Of a DNA stretch of 64,000 nucleotides, positions 1-14,600 are shown piece by piece. How positions within the stretch are numbered: position 1 is the stretch's first letter; each line of letters begins with the position of its first letter. The DNA is from Aulostomus chinensis. Lineage: Eukaryota; Chordata; Actinopteri; Syngnathiformes; Aulostomidae. The DNA lies in the NCBI GenBank assembly GCA_037954235.1, contig JBBMOA010000007.1:22327457-22391456 (forward strand), read 5' to 3'. Below the pieces are notes generated by a model. It ran no database searches. It was not told the origin of the DNA and worked only from the letters and a program-made list of their open reading frames with translations. The translations under genes were made by a program, and so were the position numbers.

Positions 1-627
1 TAATGATATGCGTGTGGGTATTCCAGTTACCGAAAGGCACTACCATATTTAACCATATTTAAAGCTTTAGTGCATGAACATCCTTATTCAAGCCCTTGCA
101 ATGGGTCCACTTGATGTTCTTGAGGCTCTCAAACACCACCAGGTAAATCTCTCTGCATGTCACTGGATATGGAGTTTTTGAATCTTGAGACATTCTCTGT
201 GGGCACCAGAGATTTAAGCTAGCGGAACTGGGCACTTCCTGTTAGCCCTGTGTTTACTTGAATGTACACAGCTTATATGTGTACAGCTTTTCTAACATTC
301 TAAATGTTATCAGTGAAACGAGTCATTTTGCGGGGGCTGTGTGATGACCAACACAATTTGTTCACTGATTTACAGCTGAACTGGTAACACCGACAACACC
401 CCAGCGGAGACTATGACGTACATGTTCCGCGCTGTTGCATGAACTAAAAATGTGTACTTTTTAAAAAATTATTATTATTTTGGATCATTTGAACCAGTGA
501 TGGTTTAGTGAGGAATGCTACCATCTGTGCAGGATTCAACTTAATATTTTAAGGACAAACCACTTAACCATTTCCTTGGTGCTTTTTGTGTTCATGTTCC
601 CTGCTCTTTTCTTCCTCTTCCTTTCAG
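1..627 (+). other. reln: reln intron 3 (3' part)
   Basis: Ends in a pyrimidine-rich tract and AG before exon 4. I see no gene or named element in it. Confidence 0.7.
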
Positions 628-959
628 AGCTACGGCAACAAACCGTGGACAGATCCTGTTCAAGGATGCTCTGGCCCAGCAGCTCTGTGAACAAGGAGGT
701 GAGTGCGTGTACATTAAACTCCTCCTCTTCATACCCGTACATGCACCAACAAACCCACGTAACCTCCCTTCCCTTCATTGTTCATTTTATGCACACATTG
801 TTAGAGATACAGATGACAGAGTATGGCTGATACTTCTTGACAGTAGCATAGCAGCACTTCCTGACACTCTTTCTTCATAATGATAGGAGCTGGAGCTTGA
901 GATATTTGGAGGTCCTATATTGCCAGCTTAATTTCAGCTTATGCTAAACTCATCTTTTT

Positions 960-1002
<43 letters not shown>

Positions 1003-2424
1003 TGAAGATTTACGCTTTACGGCCGACGCTGCTTATATCCACTTTCTGTGACAGCCTTAAGTAGCTATTGACAGACAGTGCAGTCCCACCCTGCATGCTG
1101 AGTGTGTATAATTGCTTGTTTACAGGAAAGAAGCCTCCTTCTCACTCAAACCCGCCTTATAGATCAAATTTGACTTTAATGCTGAAAGTACACCAACTGC
1201 TGATGGGGTCTTTCTGCTAACTGTTTTAGGAGGAACATTTCGAATCTTGAAATTATGATAACTTAGCCTGTGTAGAAAAAAAATGTGGCAAGTCTCTGGC
1301 AACTCTTCATCATAAGTGTGTCCCCCAGCGGGTCACTGGGGAGCAATGATTGGAGTGCTCAACTTATAGTGGCTGCATGCCACTTGGAGAAGATGGGGGC
1401 TCAGAGCCCTCAGTAAGGCCTGGTGGAGTGACAGAGAGGGAATGACAAGGCTCCTGTTCTCTGTCTCCTTGCCGGAGAGCTCATGCTCACTACCACTGAC
1501 ACACTGCCCCATCTTTTCCCTCTGCAAATGAACCATCTGCAGCCAACAACAGTCAGTTGTCCATTGCCAAGACCCTACAGAATCACATTAATGAAAGTAC
1601 GGCAGACAAGTCGGAAGAGCTCGCAGAGTCATGAAGGAGAGCAGACAGAGTAACTAGCAGGGAGGTGGTGAGGAAAAGGATGTTTGCAGTAAACATGTGG
1701 GTGTACAGCTGAGGAATGTAGTGCTATAAATGACTCATAGCACTGGTGACATAGTGAAGAAGGGATGAGATGACAGAGGGACAGATGGAGGGATGAAAAA
1801 ATAGCCTTAATGACAAACTGTGGTGACATAATTTGCAGGTGATTCAAGTGTATTAAAGCATTGGATAGTTGGTCGATTAAGCATCATTTAAATGTAAAAC
1901 AGGGTGAAAATGTTTTTTTTTTAGTGGTTGGTCGACCTTGTTGCAGGCTTTTTCCTCTGATGGACAATCATGCAACAATTTTTCTGTTGCCAAACTGTGG
2001 CAGGAACTCTGAATCACAAATGAGAGATGAGCATGGCCAACAGAAGGCAAAAGGAGACAGAGGAGAGATGAAGGGAAAGGAGAACACAAATGGGTCTGAT
2101 CATTTCATGTCTCTTGTGGATTCTCCAAACATAGAAAAGCATCGTCCTTCTCTGCTCCGCTGATCTCACTCACTGTGCTCCATTCCTATTCCACTTTCGA
2201 AACCAAAACCTGCAGCCTCAAAGGAGCTGTGCTGCTGTTTAAAGTACGAAAAGTCCAATTTTGACATAAAAGGAAACTTGAGGACTTCTTTGACATAAAA
2301 CAAGATCAAAACTATGGAATCCCTGAGAGACAGGGGAGAAGAAAAGTCTAGCAATTGATTTCTTAGGTCTGATTTAAATTATTTTCTTAATGACAGAAGA
2401 AATAAAATTTTGACTGGATCGTTT

Positions 2425-2456
<32 letters not shown>

Positions 2457-5400
2457 CTTTTTTCTTGTTGTAATACTCATTTCGGCCACAAAAGGCTGTG
2501 GTGCTCAACTAGCTCATGTTCTAAATATAACTTAAATACCACTCTGAGCACTTGTATGTGGAACGGAAAAGCAATGGAGCTCCGATACTACGATCCTCTT
2601 GCCTCTTGGGGCTTCTGTGCTAAGCTGCATTACAGAAAACAACACTGAAAGACAATGAAAAATATACATAAATCATGCTTGTTGTCTTGCTCCCTCGACA
2701 AAGTGAGACTTACCAGCGGGTGAGGAAGAGGCCAGCAGACTTCTCCCCTCCGGCAGGATCAAATATGCTACCATCTCAAATTCATCCACAGAGTGGCAAA
2801 GAAAGTGCAGGCTGTTCCGAGCAAAGTTACTTTAAATCTAGGCATTAGCATTCAAAGTGGAATAAAAGATACGAGGCCAGCTCAAGCCACATCAGAAGTT
2901 CATATGCTTAAGACTCAAGCTTTGAAGAGCTGGAGAAATGAAAGCTATCTAAAGCAGGGTTATGATCCTTAGAGAAGAGGGAGGGAAGGAGTAAAAGAGA
3001 AAGGGAGGGATGGAGAGAAACAGAGGGCTGGCTGCTCTAATAAGAAGGCAATCAGAGGTGATCAGCCAGGGTGAGGTTTCAAGAGCAAATGGGCAGATTA
3101 GCTAGAGTATCAATTTGAGCTTAAAATTATAAAGAAATTGAGATTAGGTGATCAATTGAATAAATTCTCATGTAAATAAGAGATGTAAGGATAAAGACGA
3201 GGAAAGAGATAAGCCGTTTACCCAGAGTAGCAGCGTCTGACATGCAGCGCTTTGCTTCTCAGAAGCAGAAAGCCTCCCTACAAGTTCACAAGCGGTAGTT
3301 TTAATATTTCTACGCTGGCGCCTCCTAAAGACTAGAGGCAGAGGCTGGGTTTGCGTGTTTGTATGTAACATCATGTCTGGCAGTGTTGGGATGGCATGGT
3401 CCCACTAGCTCCCATTCACTCGTCTTTGCCCCAGCCCTTCTTCCCTTCAATCTACCTCATACTTCTAACATGGCCTTCCTCTGCTCCTGAAAGAAACCCA
3501 TTACGTACTCTATAACTAGCACAGTTGTGGATTCAGACAAGAAAAATTGGACTGCACAAATAAATAAAATCATTGCACCAATTAGAGTGTTTATTTCTGT
3601 GTTTCTTTGGGATTACTGGGGCGCTCGACGGCAAATTTGCAGCGGAAAAAGTGAACTCACTGACAGAGTAACAGGATGACAAAAAGAAGCATAGATGATG
3701 ATCTGTGGCTATGGTGATGTCATTTTGTTTAGCTCGCTGAACTGATATATTGTTAGCATAACCCACTGAACCCGGATGAAACATTGCGTTATCATCTGGG
3801 GTCCAGCTGAGCTCTGTGATACTCGCCTCCCACACTTCAGCCTTTCTTCTGACATCTTGGTCAAATTTCAAGCTCTGATTTTATAATTCTGTATGGTGCT
3901 GCTCCAAAAATGATTGTCTTTGCATTGTCTGGATCAGCCATGTTTCCTCCTTTCTGAGGTAGCGACGTATCGTTCAGTTGTGAATTCCGTGGAAGAGGAC
4001 AACAATCATTTAAAATCTTTAAAGCTGGTACGGCTCTGCCAATCAGCACCTTGTCAAATCGTTTATACTCACTCACAGAGCTTCTTTAAAGAATGACGCT
4101 GCGAAATGCAGATGATCACTGCAGTAAGTGTACTGTCAGATTAAGAACGGACAGGCAGGAAGAAGAGACAGAAGCACTCGTACTGAGAGATGAGCATGGC
4201 CAACAGACACTCGTACTGAGCTGCCCTTAAAAGACCCAGGTTAGGGGAGGATGGGGGGGGGGGGTTGGCCCAGGAAAGGGTGCTTTATGGGGAGGGGTGG
4301 AGTGGCTGTGTGTTGAACCTGCAGGCTGTCCATCAGTTCTATCTCCTGACAGCAGGGCCAGCGGTCCCTGCTTTCTGCCCAGCATCATCAGACCCTCTCA
4401 TTTCCAGGGAGGAAATAAATCTAGTCTTTATGGGTCTGGCCGAGTGCGCTGCAACCCAGATGGATTATTAAAGGGACTTATAACTCAAGAGGCCCCTACT
4501 CTGTGAGGGACGCCTGATCACAGTGCAACTGAGGAGGGACGGGGGGCCTCCGTCCTTCCACCGCTTACCCACCCACCCGCCCACGTCCCCAGCAAGCCTG
4601 CTCGCTTGGCTGAATTCTGCCTTGCTTGCCATCCGTCAACCCTCACCAGAAAGAAACCTTGAGACCTTGTCTGTCCTGACCGTCTCCTTTCTCTCTCTCT
4701 TCTCATTCCTCTTTTAACTTTATTTAACTGTCCTCTTTAGTTATTTTATGAATTTTGTTGGAAATACCTTGAACTCCAGCAAGGAGTGGCGTAGATGTGG
4801 AAGAATATGTTGTGCTGCCCACCATCACAGCCAGGAGATGTTTGCAACAGAGATTTGTGCATGCTGGCTAAGATTGCGTCGCCAGTCATGTTTTGAGATG
4901 TTTGGAGCGCTCCTTTATTCTAACAATTGTGGAGAAAATCAACCTTGATCACACTTATCCCCAAAAATAGCTGGAGAAGGTAACACAGAAATTGGAGTTG
5001 AGTAATAAGTTGTAATTATTTTGCCGGTCTTCTCTCCACTCACCTATGATTATTTTAATGATGCCTATTGAAGACCACACAAAGGTGCTGCTTTTTGCTG
5101 AGTGGAGTGAAGTGGTTTGCAACCTGACCTTGGAGAACCATCCTCTCTCTGTTCACCGTAGAAGGAAAAACAACAGTGTCCTGGTGAGAGTGTAATTGCA
5201 ACCGCCGGTTAGAGCAACTCGACATCAAACGCGATTCACGTCGTTAAGGATGTGAGTCAGACAGAGGGAAAAAGAGCAAACGAGAGGAGAACAAGGAAGA
5301 TTGAAAGAGTGGGTGCAGTTTACAGAGTGTGGAGAAAAAAGTGGAGAGAGAGAGAGAAAGAGAGAGAGAGGGAGGAGATTAGAGCGGGAAGACGATGAAG

Positions 5401-5619
5401 AGAATAGAGGGGGGGGGGGGGATTTAACATGACTTGTGCCCTGCTCTCTTTGTGCCAAGATGTCTGAGTCTGCCGAAGCTTATGCTCATTTAGTCCCCCC
5501 TCGTATCACCCCAATCCTGCTCATCAGCACCCACCCGATTTTAGTACGGGTGTAGCCTCCTGTTTATATGTGTGCTTGTGCATAGCAGGGAAATGGCAGC
5601 AAGCATCGGATTCACTGTG

Positions 5620-5663
<44 letters not shown>

Positions 5664-8600
5664 CGTGCGTGCATGCGTGCGTGTGTGTGTGTGTCCATGC
5701 ATGCCTGTGAGTCTAAGCCCTGGCCAGGCAGATACAGGCATTAGCAGAGATGAGCTGCTAATAGAGGAGGCAGTAATTGAAGTCTTTAAGAAAGTGAGAG
5801 GGGATTAATCCAAGTGAAATGAGCGCCACTGTCTGGTCCCGATGCACAGAGGGTTAGGGAGAGAGACACAGAATGCGTGCGAATGGAGCGGTGGGCTTGA
5901 GGGAGAGATTGCGATAGAAGGACAGTGAAAGAGAGAGGGAGAGAGAGGGAGAAAGCAGGAGAATGTGATGAAGCATGGAGAAAGAAAACTGCAAATGAGG
6001 CCTTTTTTTGGAAGATAGAAAGGATTATCCAACCAAAAAAAGATCTTCTGGGCCCTTCTCCAGCCAAATGGCCTCACTAGAAAGACCGAAAGTGATTTAG
6101 GAGGGTTTGTTTAAGCGAGAGAAAAGACTGTAGAAAGCAGAATCTCAACCAAGCATTTATAACTTTTTGTCAGTCTGAGAGGGTGGATTACCAGGAATCA
6201 AGTTTTAGTACATGCTCTTTGAATATCTAAAATGTAAACTCATTATACAACTATATACTCACTTTTTTATTGCTCTTCAATAAGAATGTTTATAATGAGC
6301 AGGAAACATGAGAGAGTTGCGCATGCTGGGGTTGATAGCTCCTCTAAACATGTTTTGAATCAGGAGACATTGTAGGATTAGAGAGGGAGGAAGGAGAGAG
6401 GAAGAGAAGGCCCTTTGATCTGCTTTTAATGGGCTTCATCGTTGAGCTGGAGCTCCAGCCATGATGCTGAGCACCAGGGAACACCAGAGCAGCAGCCGGA
6501 GTCACAGCCACTGAACCGCCCAGCTCTGACAGACAAGGCACTAAGACTCCAACAGCCACAGTCAGCATGAAACTTTTCCACCATTCTGTGAACAGTAAAT
6601 CCATTTCTAAGACCCCAGCATTTGGACCCAAAGGAAGAAATGAGGGCAGCTAACGAAAGTAGCATTTGCTGAGCCATAATGGTATTAAGAAAGTTTTTTT
6701 TAATGGTCACATTTCATGATTTTTGGTTCTTTTGTTTGGAAGGAGTTTTTGGTGGTCCTTGTACTATTGTAAGCCCCTCTCCCAGGGGAAATTTTAGAAT
6801 TCCTGTAAGGTTTGAAAGAGTCTTAAGTACTGTAGCTGAGTTAAACTTCGGAATGAGACCTCAGTGTGTTATCTCAGTGTGTGTTATCAGGTGGGCAGGC
6901 TCATCCTGGATAGAGAATACGGTGGCAGATTATCCTTCTCTTCAGTATGGAGTAAGGCTGCCTTAAAACACCCCACCTACCAGAGCAGAGTAAAGAGGCT
7001 CAAAGGGATTGAAGCGTGGCGTGTTCACTAAGGTCAAAGTCACTGTGCCGCTCAACAGAAACTGATCAGGAAACCAAGTTAGATTTAAATTCCTGAACAG
7101 AGGTGTTCAAACTGGTTCAAATGCATTGCTACTCCTAATAAAATGTTATGACAATAACTCAATCCACATGCAGGGGCAAACATTCCTGCCCCTCAGAGCA
7201 GTTACAACCCCCCCAAAACAGACTCAGTAGAGAGTACACAGTGTATGCAGGGATGACCCACTGGCTGCAGCACACACACACCATCCACAGATACAACTAC
7301 CTTTAACCAAAATCCATCATATTGCCATGCTCCTGGTCAGGTGTGCCCTCCCTTCTTGAGGCAACAGCAGACCTCTGCTCCACTGTTGTGAGACAGGAAG
7401 ATAGCGTCCACAATCCGGGGAGAAAGCTGTTGTTTGGGCTGGGCTCTGCCCCTGGCAGGATTAGAAACCCAGACAAACAAATGTTCACATAAACACACAC
7501 TGTGTGTGGTCTTTGTAGGTGTAAAGTACACAAACCAGGAATGCAGCCTCATCTGCTTCTCAGATGCAAAAGAAGGGGGGCAAAAACCTCAGAGCTCAAA
7601 TGCTACAGAACTATTAGGCTGCAGAGCTAATTTAGGCAAATACACAGCATTCAGGCACAGTGTAACCTTGGAGCCTCCAGAGTGAGCGAGGTATAAGAGG
7701 GAAGAAGATAAATAATGAAGGTTGGACCTCCGGTCAAAGCAAGACCTTCATGAAGCAGTGCAGTTTTATTTGAAGGGAAATTCATACGTGAAGCTTCAGT
7801 AGACTCAGTTGAAGAGCTTAAAGATACAACCATTCATATTACTCATGTTACACCTGGAAAATAAATGTGCCACTTATTCCCTCTGAATGAATGATGACGA
7901 CTGTGATGCAGACTTAGAAGGATGCTATTATTGCAGAAAAGCAGGGGAAAAGTGTTTCTATATTTTCAGATTTAAGAAATATGACATCACACAGGCAAAC
8001 CAAGACAAAAGTAACATTTATTTATGCTAAACTAATTCAAAGCTTGTTCAACATTATGTACAGCTGCTGTCTTCTGTTCTGCATCTGTGTTTATCACAGA
8101 GTGGAAACAAGTTAGTTGGATCAGAATTTGATCTCTGAATACAGAAATGTTGCATCATTTGTGTTTATATTTCATTTTTTAAAATTTGGCCGGTATTATC
8201 AATTAGCACTTGAAATTAATACTGTAAAATTTCCCACACTTTGTTTTGGAAGTCTGACTCTTGTACACGGCAGCTGTCAAAAACTGCTTTTTTTTTCATT
8301 TTCATTTTCTACAAGCTAATAAAGAGGAACTTTTTTTCCAAACTACGCTATCAATAATTCATCAGTTTTATTTATTTACTCCAAAAGCCCAGTACAGCAC
8401 CTCCTCCATCTGTTTCAGCACAAAGGTCACATATATAATCTGTAACTTAGTGGCATTTCTACGGACTATAATCTACAAAGTATTCTCCATTATTGAGTTA
8501 GAGGAAGGCCAGTGTTTTTAAGAACACTTCTGTTTGATTCATTAAGTCTGAACACACTCCTCAGAGCTGTGTGTCCCCTGGGAGAGATTGATGGTTGAGT

Positions 8601-11600
8601 GTGTTAGCTCGGCAGTGGCCACAGATTACAGCACACTGTCGCCTCCGGGGAGGATGACGGTTAATTGGCAGTGAACCGTTAATCATGGCCACCCGGCCTT
8701 TCATTACTGAAAGGAATTAACATCAGCAGCCAAGAGACTATAACTGTGGCTGGCCAGGACACAGACAAAGTTTGTTTCAAATGATTTAAGAAGGGACTCA
8801 TTTCATATATTACTAATTAATCACCTCCAAAGAGTTGGTTATGTTTGCATGTTTGATGGTTTTTATTTGACTGTGAGCAGGATCACACAAAAAAATATTT
8901 GTTTGGCAGATTTTTATACGAGAGGGTTGTAGCATGGGCCGAAGAAGAGTCCTTTTGTGGTACATTAATTCAAAATACATTTTTTTTAAATTGGCCTTGA
9001 CAGACGTCCGCACTTCTTTCAGCGGGATTATGAGAAAAACCACCATGCAGAGTTCCATGAAACTTGGTTTTGCACAGGAAAAAAAGAACCAGTTAAATCT
9101 AGCGGTATAGTGGACATTTCCATTCATTTCCTAAGAAATATAACATGAACCTTGGTGGATGTCTATGCTCTCAAAGTGCATCTTTAATTTAAGAACGATA
9201 TTTACAAGGCTCACCTGAACACCCCTAAGAAGGCTGTGCAGTCTGAGCACTTACTTTTGGCCTTACCTTTTTATAGATCCATTATATCAGCAGTGACATG
9301 CGGCCTCAGTGCTGACTGGCGGCGGTATCTGTCTGTCATGTTTGCTTTGAAGGAGTGACACCTGGGTTGCACTCTTTCTTAAAGGGAATCTGCCACTTTA
9401 GCTTAAATCAACTGTCCCCTAGTGGGATTGGGCAGTTGATGACAATGAGCTTGACTGCTTTTTAAATACTTCCCCAGGATTGGCATCGCTCCTGGACATG
9501 GTCGGTGATGCTGTTCATACCAGAATTTGTGCTTTACTCACGTTATTTACTCTCTTGTTTGTCTCCTTCAGCTCCAACCGAGTCCCCGCTGAGACCAAGT
9601 CTTAGTGAGTCTGCATTTGAAACAGATTTTGTTTTTATCTTTTAATTAGAGATTTACAATGTAAAAAGACAAGTTATAAACATTGTGTCTAACTATGAGC
9701 TTTGACGTGTGTAGTGGAGCTCCATGGTAACCACGCTGTGCTCCGTGACGACTTTGATTCCAACCTCCAAGGAGAGCTGGATCCCAGCATCTGGTAGGTT
9801 GAGAGCTTATGAATCCTCACCATCCTCATCTGCAGTGCTCCATCTTCATTGTTTTCTCCTTGTCCCTTGTCTTTTGTCTCCTGGCAGGTCTGAGTGCAGT
9901 AACTGTGAGGTGGGGGAGCAGTGTGGCGTTCTGATGCACGGCAGAGCGGTCACTTTCTGTGAGCCCTTTGGAGAGCGAGAGCTGGTAACTTCCATGTCTG
10001 ACCACAACGACACTGCTCGACATCTAACGGCCCATTTAACATACGAAGCCAGAACCTCAGCTCCACAAATTACAGCCTACTAGCTTTAACCACACTCCCT
10101 TACAAATCTGTATGCTAAGATGACTAACAAAGGAGGTGATGTCTGGTTGTAGTTTCTTCTTGGAAAAAGAGTGAGTCCATAATATGAAACGGGTTATTAT
10201 TTCCCCACTCTTCAAAAACACAAGCATGCTGACTGTTGTTCATCCTTAGCATTGTGGAGATTCGATGGATTGATGGCACTTTTCTTACAAGTAGCCTAAG
10301 TTGTCTTTGCCTTATTTTCATTCTGTGTAACAGCAGGTTTCTTTTTTTGAAATCCAGTTATTTAAACTTCGATATAATAGTTTCCTTTCAGTCATACTAG
10401 ACACAAAATATTGGTGCACCTGTTTGGGTTTGCATTTATTCACGCAGTGTTTTGGCTTCAGCAGTTTTGGCCAAAACAAACCCCACAGGCTGCTGCAGGA
10501 CAGACGTTAGTTTATGAGTGGTGTGCTGAATGTTAGATTCAGAAATGAAGCGTGATGGAGAACACAGAACTGACATTGTAATAATGTTACAGTGAAGTAC
10601 ACTATTAAGGGGAAACTACCCAACTGTAATGGATAAAGTCTGGCACACGCACACCATGTAAACACTCACGGGCTGGAATTACTTACCAAACCTTTACCTG
10701 CCATCTTTCTGTCTCACTGAAGTCGATGCATGTACATCCGCTTGTTCTGCTCTGAGAGATGAAAGCCAGTCAGCAGCTGAGGTGCGTTTTGCGCTTCATG
10801 ATTCTATTTACTTCTCTGATAAGCATTTGATTTGTCTGTCACTGCTCCCAATGTTCGATAACGCTTCGTGGCAGCTCCTCTGTCAAACGCAACAAGCGTT
10901 CACATCCAGAAATGCAGACATACTTAGAACAGAAATGCACTGATTGCATTTTTCGTGACTGATTTTGAAAATGAAATTGGAAATTACTGCTTAAGTCGGA
11001 CCTGTCGATTCAGATTTTCAAACAGTCTCAAAATGAAGTGCTCCAGGTTACTGGTAACAGGTTCACACAAAGATCCAGCTGAAAAAACAAACTGCAAACA
11101 CCTCACTTTATCTGAAATCTTTTAATATTTCTGACAGGCTGGGTCAGTATGGCATTTTATTCCCTGGTAAGTTGGGGGGTGGTGGGGGGGGGGGGTGTTT
11201 TGAAACGGAATGAGGGTGACCATGGCCCCTGCAGTAGTGGGCAACTGACCATGTCTCGTTTGAAAATTGAGCTCTGATGTCTGTGTCTCCCCAGACCACC
11301 ATACCTCTCAACACCAGCACAGCCTCTGTCCTTCAGTTCGCCCTGGGTGAGTAACACGTCTCCACGCTGGTTGAAAACAAGACTACATCAAGCCATATTA
11401 TTGTTAAAGAACTTTTAAGCCTTGTTCAAGTAGCTCTGAGTCTGCATGCTCCGGACCTCTGTCTATCTCCAGGAAACGGACATTATTTGCTCTGTTAACC
11501 AACTGATCTACTATATTTCAGTGTACCTTTCCCTCTCTGTCGTTCTCGGTCTCGCCTACTCTCTGTCCCTCCGCTCCTATTAATATTTTACAATATACAG

Positions 11601-14600
11601 TACTTGTAAGACACCCAGAAGGCCATAGCAGAGTTTTTAGAGTTGTTGTATTTTTTATATCCATTATATGCATCCAGCAGTTCTCACGGGAGAGTAACTG
11701 GAAGGAAATAAGAGCACATACCGTAGCGGCACGGCAGTGCAGAGCTGCACGTCGGGGAGGTGGCAGGTTAATGATTGGCTGTATCAGCACGGCACAATAC
11801 TGACAAGCTGACGAGACGTGGTGCCACACACCATCAGGTGGCGAGGGAGGAGGGGTGGAGTCATCGGTGTGAACAAACTTTGATCCCGTCCCATCACACC
11901 CAGACACATCCTCATTGAAAAGGGAAAAAAATGACTTTTTAACAGGAACTTTTGCTTTCATTTGACTGGGACGTCATTGCAGCCAAAGTGCAAAAATGTC
12001 TTGGAAACAAGTTGTACTTTGACTAAAGAAAACAGATGTTTAACGTTTAATTAAATATTGTCACTATTGCGCCTCCTTTATGATCGGATCTACAGTTGCA
12101 TTACGTTTGAGCGGTAATTTGAGGCGGCTGACAGAAATGCTAACGCCAAGCACCAAATGTGTTTATATTTCATAAATAGGTGTCAGCTTATTACAAGATA
12201 TTAGTAATGTCCAACTTTTATTGCAAGAAAGGCATAAATGCATGAGCCGAGGCTCTTTACCACATCAGTAACTAACTGAAAAAAGACACACAAGCAACAA
12301 AAGCAGAACTGGGTTTTCTATCCACACTCAAAGAGCAGCGACGTTTACTTGGATCCCCTATAGTGACACCGAGGTAGTGATCGGGTGTGACTTTAGGTTG
12401 GATGTCTAATATTGGATCACATGGCAAAAACCTGGCATTTGATATAAAGCTTCCCCTCACAGAAATTCCTCTCACGGCGAATCTCTCCTGGATACCTCCT
12501 GGCTCTCTCAGCCTTGTTAAGATGCTGATCGCTTAGTTCAACCATGACACCAGTTAGACATATTTTTTCACATGGCTAACAAGCTGGAGCGAGAAGAATA
12601 AGAGGCCACCAGGCGATGTCAGGCTCATCAGGGTGTGCAGAGGATCATTGCCCCTCTGATAGAATTAAACTGAAGGAAAGGAAGCTACAAAACATGTTCT
12701 TCAGGTCTTTCGTCAACGCGATTGTGCTAACCAACATAATTTATTTGTGTGACTGTATTTGTGTGTGTGTTTATGTGTTTATACTCCCCAGGCTCAGGCT
12801 CCTGTCGGTTCAGTTACTCAGACCCTGAGATCACTGTGTCATACAGCCTAAGTGGTAACACCAACACCTCAGATGACTGGATAACACTTGAAAAGATCAG
12901 GTCTCTGCTCCTCATCCTCATCCATCCCACAGTCCCTCCATCTGCTATGAACACCCACCCCCACTCCATCTCACCTCCCCCCCTCAATTTGTCATTCCTC
13001 TCCTGTTTGTGTTTCAGTGATCCCCCATTTTTTCATCCCTCTATCCCTGACTCTCTCTGTGTGGTCATCTTTAACCCCAAGGAATAATTCAATTTTATTT
13101 ATATTACACATGTTTAAACTCAGAACTGTATCATCCAAGACATAAGCCCCCCTTCCCTCCCCCCGTGTAACTGCATCTCTTTATTGCCCTCCGCTAGAGC
13201 CCCCACCAACAGCAGCACCTTCGTCCACCTCATCCCAATGCCGCTGCCCTCCAGGGCTGACAGTGTTCGCCTCCGCTGGTCCCAGGAGGCCCCCCAAGGC
13301 CCAGAGGGTTACGAGTCCTGCTGGGGCCTAGACAATGTGCTGCTGGTCAATTCTGCCCACAGAGCCCCCCTCATGGAGGAAAACTTGGACCCCCCAGACA
13401 CTGCCAATTGGCTCTTCTTCCCTGGAGCCACAGTCAAGGTACACTGATAAACCAAGAGACATTTACATGGAGTCCATACTGTAAATGGCTTCATTATTTA
13501 AGGTTCAAAGACATTTGCTTGGAAATAGAACCATCCATGATATTTCTTCAGTAAAGACTGTGCGGAATGATTACATTTTATTCAAACCCTTTCCAGTCTT
13601 CACCAGGAAATGTTTAGTCAGTGCCATGGAACAACACTACTGCTTACACATGCTAACACCTGCTTCCTTGTTGATCAGCATGCGTGTCAGTCTGAGGGCA
13701 ACTCTCTGTATTTCCACGGTGGCGAGGGAGTCAGTCACAGCTTCGCCACCAGTAGAGACATCGACCTGCACCGGGAGGAGGGAAGGAGCTACTGGGAAGA
13801 GGACTTTGAGAGTCCACCCTCAAAGTAAGTGTGAAGACAAGCCCACCAACTAACAGCATACTTTGGTGCTCATATTCACCTGAAGTGCAATTCACACCAA
13901 TAAAGCGCTTCGCACAATAGCACAATAGCACAATAGCTTGATACCAAATAAATCTGTTGTACACAAAGGTCCCAAGCATACAATTACAACAAAATAAAAT
14001 AGTGTAAGGATTACATAAAGCACTAGGATTTTATCATATTGATATATTAATCTTTAAACCTTTTTCAAAATGTGGTGATAATACAGCTGGTCTGATAACA
14101 AGCTGGATCTTCTTCCACTGAGATAAAAACAAAAAAATGCTGAAACGTAAGCATCAGCTAACATTTTATCCAAATTCTTTCATCAGATGTGAACAACCTG
14201 TCTTTTCTGTGCCAAGGAGCAAAAATGATTACGCAGTGAGCCCAGCGGTGAGGGGTTTTATAAGTAGTCATCCCTCATTATCAAAACAGTGTGCACACAC
14301 AAAAGCCAGAAGTGGCAAGCATCAGACTCACAGTGTAAAACCATGCATGTGTTTGTCACTAACATGTGCCTGGATTCTCCCATCAAGCTCTGTTTTGTGC
14401 CCCCCCCCCCCCTCCCCCCGACTGCTACAGAGACAGCAGTCCATCTGTCTGACACACGCGTACTAACAACCATTTGGACAACCGCGCAGAAATTTGGTCA
14501 GAAGTAGTGAGGTAAAAGGAGAGGTGATGATGCCAGACTGCAATTAACAGGTCTCATGCACCAGGTCTGTCTATGTTTCCCCATATAATGAGAAAAGCCT

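Larger units (their letters stand above)
699..9571 (+). other. reln: reln intron 4 (8.9 kb)
   Basis: Largest intron in the window. It holds (CT)n at 963-1000, (TTG)n at 2425-2456, a purine-rich GA tract at 5341-5375 and a GT/GCGT repeat at 5626-5694. A small templated insertion lies at 4175-4220 and a possible regulatory block at 8565-8760 (see findings). No open frame in it looks like a protein. Confidence 0.75.
628..13824 (+). other. reln: reln exons 4-11: end of F-spondin-like domain and pre-repeat region
   Basis: Exons: 628-698, 9572-9604, 9715-9793, 9888-9984, 11295-11346, 12792-12900, 13198-13438, 13679-13824. Exon 4 encodes the end of the N-terminal reelin domain (ATATNRGQILFKDALAQQ). 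Exons 5-11 carry the pre-repeat region, recognisable by SECSNCEVGEQCGVLMHG, TASVLQFALGSGSCRFSYSD, ENLDPPDTANWLFFPG and NSLYFHGGEG. The human N-terminal region is implicated in reelin oligomerisation. Exon 5 is only 33 nt and sits 8.9 kb from exon 4. The exon 5/6 junction gives SLM-ELHG, where human has a different residue at the split codon; the donor gtgagt and the phase support it. The last three residues of exon 11 (PSN) lead into repeat 1. Confidence 0.95.

Noticed and set aside
5541..5808. Short open frames on both strands (Cys-Val and Thr-His repeats)
   Set aside because: Direct translation of the GT/CA microsatellite.
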